The translations under genes and the position numbers were made by a program. From contig DDJQ01000093.1 in NCBI GenBank assembly GCA_002339125.1, positions 1 through 6,717 on the forward strand: 6,717 bases of DNA, read 5' to 3'. The notes under the pieces were generated by a model, which saw only the letters and a list, made by a program, of their open reading frames with translations, was not told where the DNA came from and did no database searches. Shown piece by piece: positions 1 to 5,023 of the stretch. How positions within the stretch are numbered: the stretch's first letter is position 1; every line of letters starts with the position of its first letter. Origin of the DNA: Alteromonadaceae bacterium UBA2620. Its GTDB lineage: Bacteria > Pseudomonadota > Gammaproteobacteria > Enterobacterales > Alteromonadaceae.

Positions 1-785
1 ACGAAAGATCAACAGCCCCTAGCACAAGCGTAGTAGCTCACCCAGATTATCTTGGCTTTGGTGTTTGTTCAGCAACCGATGGCTCTGGTTTTTCTGGCGG
101 CTGCCTTAACGATGATATCGCTATCTTAACGCTCGAAGAAGATATCCCGGCTGGTGTTGAAATTTATGATTTTTACACTGGTGATATCGATAATGGTGAT
201 CTTTTCACTATGGTCGGTCATGGCACTACCGGTAACGGCCTGGATGGGTACACGTCTGGTAGTTCGAGCTGGGTGAATAAACGTTATGGGTTCAACATCC
301 CTGAGTTTTTTGACTGTAATGATGCCAATATGGCGGTAGAAGGAACAGGCGGTTGGTCTTCATCTTCTGTTTGTCCTACTGATTACGGAACAGAAGCAGA
401 AGTGTGGTATGCCGACTTTGACGGTGTAGCAAACGGCACTAACTTGGATTATTTCTGTATCGTATTTGGTGTATGCGGCGATGCTTTCGGCAGCGACACA
501 ACTACCGGATTATTTGAAGCAAATATTGGTGGTGGTGACTCAGGTGGCCCTTCATTTGTTTACGACTCCACGAATGATAAGTTCCTGCTAGCAGCCAACA
601 ATACCTTTGGTATTGATAGCTCTCCTGTTGCTAACGGCGGTTACGGTCACATCTTTGGTGGTAACCTGTACGCGCCTTATCTTGATTGGATTAACAGCAT
701 CACTAACGTAAATGCGCCTGCTACGCTGGCAATTCTGTTAAGTGGTCTGGGCATCATGGTTGTGCGCCGCAGAAAAGCAAAATAA
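1..785 (+). CDS. Trypsin-like serine protease, 3' part, with PEP-CTERM-like sorting tail
   Basis: The gene enters from the left edge; its frame is open from base 3, so 260 C-terminal residues are visible and the start, signal peptide and catalytic His lie outside the window. Two members of the S1 (chymotrypsin/trypsin) triad can be seen: the Asp in NDDIAILTL (codon at 114-116) and the Ser in GGGDSGGP (codon at 540-542). Several Cys residues suit an exported, disulfide-bonded enzyme. The last 25 residues are built like a PEP-CTERM signal: a short motif (NAPATLA), a hydrophobic helix (ILLSGLGIMVV) and a basic end (RRRKAK). In that family the tail is cut by an exosortase in the inner membrane and the protein goes on to the surface or the matrix. 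The motif reads NAP rather than PEP, a variant I associate with Alteromonadales. The ATG at 210 is internal, not the start. Protease fold is firm; substrate is unknown. Confidence 0.9.
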   Translation, partial: ERSTAPSTSVVAHPDYLGFGVCSATDGSGFSGGCLNDDIAILTLEEDIPAGVEIYDFYTGDIDNGDLFTMVGHGTTGNGLDGYTSGSSSWVNKRYGFNIPEFFDCNDANMAVEGTGGWSSSSVCPTDYGTEAEVWYADFDGVANGTNLDYFCIVFGVCGDAFGSDTTTGLFEANIGGGDSGGPSFVYDSTNDKFLLAANNTFGIDSSPVANGGYGHIFGGNLYAPYLDWINSITNVNAPATLAILLSGLGIMVVRRRKAK

Positions 786-804
786 GCATATCTGATAATA
801 CTGA

Positions 805-840
805 AAAAAGGGAGTTCAGTAGCTACTGAACTCCCTTTTT
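805..840 (+). terminator. Strong rho-independent terminator after the protease gene
   Basis: A perfect 26-base palindrome (810-835, arms GGGAGTTCAGTAG and its complement) begins 24 bases after the protease stop and is flanked by a run of A (804-809) and a run of T (836-840). It could work in both directions because of the A and T runs, so it may also stop any - strand reading from the relic gene to its right. Confidence 0.9.
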
Positions 841-968
841 ATTTACCCAACTAAACTCCGTTTCCTTGCAATCAGACCTATCACTGCCCCAGCCTGACGC
901 CCATTGTGTAACACCTGCTTTCATCGTAATTTTGAGGCTAATACACTCGCTTGCTGAACACGCTGAAA

Positions 969-1127
969 TCAAAACAACCTATCTAGGGTACCTTCTACTA
1001 CTCTTGGATTGAGGCGAGCAACAGTACACACAACGGCTTGAAATGAAGCATACCGTCCAAACAACCACACCAGTAAAATGGTAAGCGGCAAAAACGCAAA
1101 GATAAATTCGTAGGAGTTAAACAGCAT
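969..1127 (-). pseudogene. Relic of an MBOAT (AlgI-like O-acyltransferase) gene, N-terminal piece only
   Basis: The - strand from the ATG at 1127 encodes 52 residues to a TGA at 969-971. It begins MLFNSYEFIFAFLPLTILL, close to the usual opening of MBOAT-family proteins such as alginate O-acetyltransferase AlgI (MLFNS.EF.F.FLP...), followed by VWLFGRY, which fits the first membrane helix and its exit. After about residue 30 the resemblance stops; the remaining residues (ASFQAVVCTVARLN...) do not look like MBOAT, whose members run to roughly 450-500 residues and carry a conserved His deep in the membrane. No clear Shine-Dalgarno is visible before the ATG. I read it as a dead 5' fragment left by deletion or recombination. 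The family match is from memory of the N-terminal signature, so a chance hydrophobic ORF is possible, though the first 15 residues are hard to explain otherwise. Confidence 0.55.
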
Positions 1128-1239
1128 ACAATATCGCTTTTAGTTCTGTTTTTATAGGGTTACAGTTTTGTTTCGACATTATCCCAACTGGAAAAAGAGT
1201 TGAAGCCATAATTGCATACTTTGCGTACACCTCCCCTTC

Positions 1240-1254
1240 TAAGCCATTGGCTTA
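1240..1254. repeat. Inverted repeat next to the -35 box of the receiver gene
   Basis: TAAGCCA-T-TGGCTTA is a perfect 7-base inverted repeat with a one-base centre, ending just before the proposed -35 box at 1256. Its size and place fit a dimeric repressor or activator site. The protein that would bind it is not known. Confidence 0.4.
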
Positions 1255-1255
1255 T

Positions 1256-1283
1256 TTGAGGTAATCCCAAGTCGCGTTACACT
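1256..1283 (+). promoter_or_regulatory. Probable sigma-70 promoter of the truncated response regulator
   Basis: TTGAGG (1256-1261) and TACACT (1278-1283), 16 bases apart, each match four of six consensus positions. Transcription would begin near 1290, about 20 bases before the ATG at 1309, leaving room for the AAGGA ribosome site at 1298-1302. Box matches are moderate, so this is a proposal. Confidence 0.4.
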
Positions 1284-1308
1284 GGTGCGGTGAAAAAAGG
1301 ACTTGCTG

Positions 1309-1800
1309 ATGCATATTATAATTATTGATGATCACGAATTAGTCAGGGACGGCATTAAAAACCTGGTTGAGCAGGAATTTGGCTGGCATGTTTTGTTTGA
1401 TGTTGCAGCGATAGAAGAGCTGCCGAATGCAGATGTTCTGGCAGATGTGGACGTAGCAATCATTGATATTTCACTGCAGGAAGCCTCCGGTTTTGACGTG
1501 CTGAATACCATTAAAACCAACTACCCTGATGTTCGCTGGCTGATTGTACATTTAGTGCTGTCGCCAGCCGCTGTAATGGTATGCGTATGGCTGTTCAGAA
1601 AGTATAACCGCCGGCCTTTTTTCGATAACGTCAATTCAGTGGTCATTCGTCCCCCTGCGTGTGATATTGACAACCGCGAATGTGCCTCTGCTCTCTCAGA
1701 AAACACTACCACTTGTTTATACAACCACTACGCAGATGCCTTTAATTTATCCGCCTGGCGAAAAAATTACCAGTTTGACGCCTCACTGAAATTTTCATAA
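1309..1800 (+). CDS. Truncated NarL/FixJ-type receiver fused to an unrelated tail
   Basis: The start is the ATG at 1309, seven bases after a good Shine-Dalgarno AAGGA (1298-1302), giving 163 residues; the TTG at 1303 lies too close to that site. Residues 1-80 are the front of a two-component receiver: the acidic pair D7-D8 in IIIIDDHELVRDG, the phosphate-accepting D53 in VAIIDISLQEASGFDVL, and strand beta-4 (VRWLIV). The match then ends abruptly. The missing part is the rest of the receiver, with the conserved Lys and switch residues, and the LuxR-type HTH that would bind DNA; a full NarL-type regulator is about 210 residues. Residues 81-163 begin with a likely membrane segment (LVLSPAAVMVCVWLF), then RKYNRR, then a tail with four Cys that I do not recognise. 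The ORF looks like a recombination product. A working regulator is unlikely, although phosphorylation at D53 cannot be excluded. Confidence 0.7.
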   Translation: MHIIIIDDHELVRDGIKNLVEQEFGWHVLFDVAAIEELPNADVLADVDVAIIDISLQEASGFDVLNTIKTNYPDVRWLIVHLVLSPAAVMVCVWLFRKYNRRPFFDNVNSVVIRPPACDIDNRECASALSENTTTCLYNHYADAFNLSAWRKNYQFDASLKFS

Positions 1801-1835
1801 TGTGCTTACTCTATAACTTAAAAGCAACAAGTCTC

Positions 1836-2300
1836 ATGCCCAAGTCTATTTCATTGTTATTTACTCTGGCGTTGTTTTCAACGAGTGGGGAGGGGCTTGC
1901 CCAGTCTCCGGAAGCGCCCGTTGAAGCGCTGTTTAACGCCATGCGTGCACATGATGGCGAGCAACTGGCAGCGCAGTTCACTAACGGCGCGCTACTGCAA
2001 CGTGCTGAACCAGGCGGTAATATAAAAAGTAACGACCTCAGCCAGTTTGCCGGTTTTGTTAGTCAGAGCGACAAACACCTGGATGAAAAGCTGTTAGCGG
2101 TTACCGTGCAGCAAAGCGATAATCTGGCCGCAATATGGACGCCCTATGTGTTTTATCTTGATGGCAAGCTCAGTCATTGCGGGGTAAATAGCTTCCAACT
2201 GGTCAGAACGGGCCCGGACTGGAAGATTCACTATTTAATCGACAACGTGCACGGCGGTGATTGCGAGCAATTTATAAATCAATTTAGTACAGATGGGTAG
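1836..2300 (+). CDS. Exported NTF2/SnoaL-like protein of unknown role
   Basis: From the ATG at 1836 the product has 154 residues. Residues 1-23 form a signal peptide (MPKS, hydrophobic core ISLLFTLALF, exit around GLA-QS), so the protein is probably periplasmic. The mature part fits the small cone-shaped NTF2-like/SnoaL fold: an N-terminal helix with PVEALFNAMRAHDGEQLAAQF and a closing sheet with AAIWTPYVFYLDGKLSHCGV followed by FQLVRTGPDWKIHYLID. Members of this group range from enzymes to binding proteins, and no catalytic set can be assigned. C115 and C143 could form a disulfide after export. An in-frame ATG at 1800 overlaps the previous stop (TAATG), which would allow coupled translation, but it would add 12 residues ahead of a good signal peptide. 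Neither start has a clear ribosome site. The neighbours do not suggest a function. Confidence 0.75.
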   Translation: MPKSISLLFTLALFSTSGEGLAQSPEAPVEALFNAMRAHDGEQLAAQFTNGALLQRAEPGGNIKSNDLSQFAGFVSQSDKHLDEKLLAVTVQQSDNLAAIWTPYVFYLDGKLSHCGVNSFQLVRTGPDWKIHYLIDNVHGGDCEQFINQFSTDG

Positions 2301-2324
2301 CTGCGGCGTAACAACCGCCGCAGC
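2300..2324. terminator. GC-rich hairpin between converging genes, possible two-way terminator
   Basis: GCTGCGGCG and CGCCGCAGC pair over nine bases around a seven-base loop, between the stop of the NTF2-like gene (2300) and the stop of the FKBP gene (2343). No T run follows on either strand, so it may act as a weak or rho-assisted stop, or protect 3' ends. Confidence 0.45.
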
Positions 2325-2342
2325 GGGTATAGCGGAAAAGAC

Positions 2343-2684
2343 TTAGTCATCGCGGGTGAGGACTTCCAATAACTCAATTTCGAAGGTTAAATCACTGTTC
2401 GGCGGAATAATTTCACCAATCTGGCGCTCCCCGTAGGCCAGTTCTGACGGTACCCAAAGCCTTCGCTTGCCGCCAACCTTCATCCCCTGTAAACCAATAA
2501 ACCAGCCCTGGATGACCTTGTTTTTTGATAGCACGGTCTGAAATGGACGCCCCTTTTTATGCGACGAGTCAAACTCACTGCCAGTGTCCAGCCAGCCCCG
2601 GTAGTGGGTCGTAATTAACGCGCCTTTTTCCGCGGCTTTGCCGTCACCAACCACCAGGTCTTCAATCTTCACTTCACGAGTCAT
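2343..2684 (-). CDS. FKBP-type peptidyl-prolyl cis-trans isomerase, single domain, cytoplasmic
   Basis: This 113-residue protein is one FKBP domain with no signal peptide or added domain. FKBPs rotate the peptide bond before proline and so speed protein folding. Lined up with human FKBP12, the active-site pocket is complete: Y28, F38, D39, F48, V57-I58, W61, Y84, I92-I93 and F101, including the hallmark stretches VIQGWFIGLQGMKVGG and PSELAYG. Length is close to FKBP12 (108 residues). It lacks the inserted IF domain of SlyD and the export signal of FkpA. The ATG at 2684 follows the stop of efpL by 12 bases on the same strand; its own ribosome site is poor, so translation is probably coupled to efpL. 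The two genes appear to form an operon. Activity is very likely; natural clients are unknown, though the partner gene points to proline-rich proteins. Confidence 0.93.
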   Translation of the reverse strand: MTREVKIEDLVVGDGKAAEKGALITTHYRGWLDTGSEFDSSHKKGRPFQTVLSKNKVIQGWFIGLQGMKVGGKRRLWVPSELAYGERQIGEIIPPNSDLTFEIELLEVLTRDD

Positions 2685-2696
2685 GTTAAGCCCGGC

Positions 2697-3272
2697 CTAG
2701 TGTTTATCGGCGCGACTTTGAAATTTGCGCTCTTCGGTATTGATTTTTATCCATTCACCGGTGCTGATGTATTCCGGAACCTGCACAACCAGCCCGGTCG
2801 ATAACGTGGCCGGTTTGGTACGGGAAGTGGCTGAAGCCCCTTTGATTGACGGATCGGTTTCGGTAACTTCCAGTTCTACACTCATCGGTAAATCGAGGGC
2901 TACCGGCACATCGCTGACTATTACGACCAGCAGACCATCGGTATCTTCGTTGATAAACAGTACCTCATCTGCAATGCTTTCTTTATTGAGGTGATACGGC
3001 GTGTAGTCTTCCTTATCCAGAAACACATATTCCTCGCCATCAATGTAGGAAAACATAGCTGGCCGGCGAACCAAATCAGCCATTTCGAGCATGTCAGAAT
3101 CTTTGAAGGTTTCATCGAACTTAGCACCACTCACCACGTCGTACATACGCATCCGATAGATACTGCCACCTGCTCGTCCCTGGGGCACAGAACGGTCAAT
3201 GTCCCGCACAATGCAGGTTTTTCCGTTAAATACGATGGTGTTATTTTTTTTAATTTCACTCGCCTTTGGCAT
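2697..3272 (-). CDS. yeiP: Elongation factor P-like protein EfpL (YeiP)
   Basis: The 191-residue product matches the YeiP/EfpL paralogue of elongation factor P in length (190 in E. coli) and sequence. EF-P enters the ribosomal E site and helps peptide-bond formation when runs of proline stall translation; EfpL is the related factor. The domains are an N-terminal KOW-like barrel (about 1-65), a first OB fold (about 66-128) and a C-terminal OB fold (about 129-191) carrying the family signature KGASATSRTKPATLSTG and QVPEYISTGEWIKI. In the loop that reaches the peptidyl-transferase centre the sequence is SVPQGRAGG with Arg at position 33, the EfpL state, in place of the modifiable Lys of many EF-Ps, so no EpmA-type modification at the tip is expected. 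The ATG at 3272 is chosen because MPKASEIKK aligns with the E. coli start and GGAAGTG lies upstream; the ATG at 3308 would add 12 unmatched residues. Confidence 0.95.
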   Translation of the reverse strand: MPKASEIKKNNTIVFNGKTCIVRDIDRSVPQGRAGGSIYRMRMYDVVSGAKFDETFKDSDMLEMADLVRRPAMFSYIDGEEYVFLDKEDYTPYHLNKESIADEVLFINEDTDGLLVVIVSDVPVALDLPMSVELEVTETDPSIKGASATSRTKPATLSTGLVVQVPEYISTGEWIKINTEERKFQSRADKH

Positions 3273-3315
3273 GTTCACTTCCGCTCTTAATGGCCTGCCT
3301 GCTGGCATATGCCGA

Positions 3316-3321
3316 ATTAGA
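3316..3321 (-). promoter_or_regulatory. Possible -10 box of the efpL-FKBP unit
   Basis: On the - strand TCTAAT matches five of six bases of the sigma-70 -10 box and would start transcription about 35 bases before the efpL ATG. No convincing -35 box lies 16-18 bases upstream. A 10-base palindrome, GGCATATGCC (3304-3313), overlaps the expected start point and could be a regulatory site. Confidence 0.3.
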
Positions 3322-3365
3322 AAACCTTATTTTCCGCGATTTTTGCTCCGGGGGAAAGCTTCATT

Positions 3366-3402
3366 CACAAAATAAAGCCCGACAGACGAAATCCATCGGG
3401 CT
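3366..3402 (-). terminator. Rho-independent terminator of the DUF4397 lipoprotein gene
   Basis: Read on the - strand, AGCCCGA (3402-3396) pairs with TCGGGCT (3382-3376) around a 13-base loop and is followed by TTTATTTTG. It lies 59 bases past the lipoprotein stop and upstream of efpL, so it separates the two transcription units. Confidence 0.8.
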
Positions 3403-3460
3403 CTATTAAAAAACTAAGCTTTCCGGGCTTGCAAACCGGGGCGCCTATGGACTGACGGCT

Positions 3461-4837
3461 TTAAGGTGTCGCAACAAAGTCATCCAGCAGTATCAGCTGT
3501 GGCAATGCACCTTCGATTGCACCGTTTACTGCAATGGCAGTATACACATTGCCGGCATCAAGCATTAATGAACCGGTAGCAATCGCAGCCTCTTTGGTTC
3601 CCGCTGCTGTCACGGTTACAAAATATTCCCCGGCTGCCAGGCTTACATAGCCGGTTTCAGCCAGTGCGTCGGTTGAATAATCAACGCCAGCAAACGCCGG
3701 GTCGACATCCGCAATCTCACCGTCGCCGGTGACATAAATATCCACACTGCCTGCTGCAGGTGAGGCATGGATAATACGAACTTTCGCTTCAGTCGCCACG
3801 CGACGCGGCATGTCCATAAGCAGATCGAGCTCCGGTGCCGCCAGTTCATTGTTTGCAATGGCCGTATAAGACATACCTGTTTCCAGAGTGACTGCAGCAT
3901 CATCGATGGCCACAATACTGTTATCGGCGTCTGCCACTACATCAATCAGGTAATCTGCTGGCATCACCGACAAATAATCCGTGGCCATAGGAAATGCCAG
4001 GGCATCAACCAATACCAGTTCGTTATTGGCAATCACGTCAACCGCCGGGGCATCACTTATGCCATGCACCACACGAATATCAGCAGTGGTATTTGCGTCC
4101 CACAACTTAACTGCACTCTCGCCATCAGCAACCAGTAAGGTTACCGGTGAATCACCGCTGCCGGTATTGTTGGTGGCGGCTACCAGCAAATCAGCACCGT
4201 CGGCCAGCGCCACGGTACCGGAGTCAAAGACGACATCCATACTTCCTGCCGGAGTGATGCGAATACGGTATTCACCGGCGGGCACCTGTACTAAGTCAGT
4301 GGCATCGGTAAATTCAGCAGTGACCAGGGGTTGCTCATCAGCCAGTGCCGCATCCGGGGCAGTAACGTAAATGTCTACAGTGGGCGCCGCTGATGCTGCA
4401 TGGACAATCTGAACCTGCGCATTACCGGCTGTTACAGGCGTTTCAGTACTGGTTACCGGCAACAGCATCAGCGAATCATCCGCCACACTGCCTACGGCAA
4501 AAACGTCATAGTTGGTATCAGCTTCCAGTGTAACGTCCGCCTGCAGAACTTCAGCATCGTCTCCTGGCAGTATGGCGGTTACGCCAATATCGTAAGTGCC
4601 GGTTTCAACCTCAAAGCGACCTGAGGCAACCTGATAATCAACGCCCTCAAGGTTATTAAGGATGGCATCATTGGCCGTAATGTTAACCAGCGGCGCATCA
4701 GATGCGGCGTGGATGACTCGTACATTGGCAAATTCGGGCTCCGGTTGTACTACCTCATCGTCGTCATCGTCGGATAAGCAACCGGCCAAAAAAAGTGGTA
4801 GACTGCATGCTGCAAGGAGCGACATGGTCCTGTTCAT
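3461..4837 (-). CDS. DUF4397-domain surface lipoprotein with four repeats
   Basis: The ATG at 4837 is chosen because GAGGA stands seven bases upstream; 458 residues result, against 468 from the ATG at 4867. Residues 1-20 are a lipoprotein signal ending in the lipobox LAGC, with Cys20 the expected lipid anchor. Residue +2 is Leu, not Asp, so sorting to the outer membrane is expected. An acidic linker (five Asp at 23-27, then EVVQPEPE) leads into four DUF4397 units of about 100 residues starting near 39, 142, 254 and 352, each opening with a variant of VRVIHAASDAPxVDIYVT and carrying a PAGEYxIxVT-like strand. The units look like beta-sandwich modules; DUF4397 has no known enzyme activity and is thought structural or adhesive. 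The protein is very acidic, as is common in marine exported proteins. Own promoter and terminator suggest a single-gene transcript. Confidence 0.9.
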   Translation of the reverse strand: MNRTMSLLAACSLPLFLAGCLSDDDDDEVVQPEPEFANVRVIHAASDAPLVNITANDAILNNLEGVDYQVASGRFEVETGTYDIGVTAILPGDDAEVLQADVTLEADTNYDVFAVGSVADDSLMLLPVTSTETPVTAGNAQVQIVHAASAAPTVDIYVTAPDAALADEQPLVTAEFTDATDLVQVPAGEYRIRITPAGSMDVVFDSGTVALADGADLLVAATNNTGSGDSPVTLLVADGESAVKLWDANTTADIRVVHGISDAPAVDVIANNELVLVDALAFPMATDYLSVMPADYLIDVVADADNSIVAIDDAAVTLETGMSYTAIANNELAAPELDLLMDMPRRVATEAKVRIIHASPAAGSVDIYVTGDGEIADVDPAFAGVDYSTDALAETGYVSLAAGEYFVTVTAAGTKEAAIATGSLMLDAGNVYTAIAVNGAIEGALPQLILLDDFVATP

Positions 4838-4864
4838 AGTTAAGTCCTCGTTGTTGTGTTGTGA

Positions 4865-4893
4865 CAAATACGGTTACGAGGTCTTTTTGTGAA
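4865..4893 (-). promoter_or_regulatory. Probable promoter of the DUF4397 lipoprotein gene
   Basis: On the - strand TTCACA (4893-4888, five of six -35 matches) is 17 bases from TATTTG (4870-4865, three of six -10 matches). A start near 4858 would give a leader of about 20 bases that contains the GAGGA ribosome site. The -10 box is weak. Confidence 0.4.
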
Positions 4894-4970
4894 GGGATCA
4901 TGCTCCTTGCAACTTTTGACTAACATCATTTACATTTCGCAAATAGCATTTAGCCAACTGTCTAAACAGA

Positions 4971-5013
4971 GCACTTTTCAGTGCATACAGCCCTGCAAGC
5001 AATGTACAGGGCT
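4971..5013 (-). terminator. Two hairpins in tandem after rhlE
   Basis: Beginning 11 bases past the rhlE stop, the - strand forms AGCCCTG/CAGGGCT (5013-5007 with 4995-4989, 11-base loop) and then GCACT-GAAA-AGTGC (4984-4971), the latter with a GNRA-type loop, followed by TCTGTTT. The T run is poor, so termination may be partial; the hairpins could also protect the 3' end. Confidence 0.5.
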
Positions 5014-5023
5014 TTACAGCATA

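Larger units (their letters stand above)
786..1308. other. 523-base gap with terminator, gene relic, inverted repeat and promoter
   Basis: No intact gene was found here. The stretch holds the terminator at 805-840, a - strand relic resembling the N-terminus of an MBOAT protein (969-1127), a 15-base inverted repeat (1240-1254) and a likely promoter (1256-1283) for the truncated response regulator. The frame of the relic continues on the - strand to a TAA at 843-845, interrupted by only two TGA codons. That is suggestive of a decayed reading frame but not proof. Bases 1128-1239 contain nothing I can name. Confidence 0.6.

Noticed and set aside
810..835. 26-base perfect palindrome as a possible recombination or attachment site
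   Set aside because: The position right after a stop codon and the flanking A and T runs are fully explained by a terminator.
840..943. Possible 33-codon - strand ORF beside the terminator
   Set aside because: It runs into the terminator stem, has no clear start signal, and no similarity was recognised.
1332..1520. 62-codon - strand ORF opposite the receiver
   Set aside because: It is antisense to a clear receiver sequence, is low in complexity (Ser/Thr-rich), and has no ribosome site.
1521..1724. 67-codon - strand ORF opposite the tail of the chimeric ORF
   Set aside because: No recognisable domain or ribosome site. The + strand frame here continues an expressed-looking gene and has more natural codon use.
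2725..3290. Two + strand ORFs and one further - strand ORF over efpL
   Set aside because: They are shadows of efpL, which is conserved along its full length.
3643..4892. Several ORFs on both strands over the DUF4397 gene
   Set aside because: They are out-of-frame readings of a repetitive Ala/Asp-rich gene; none carries a motif or start signal.
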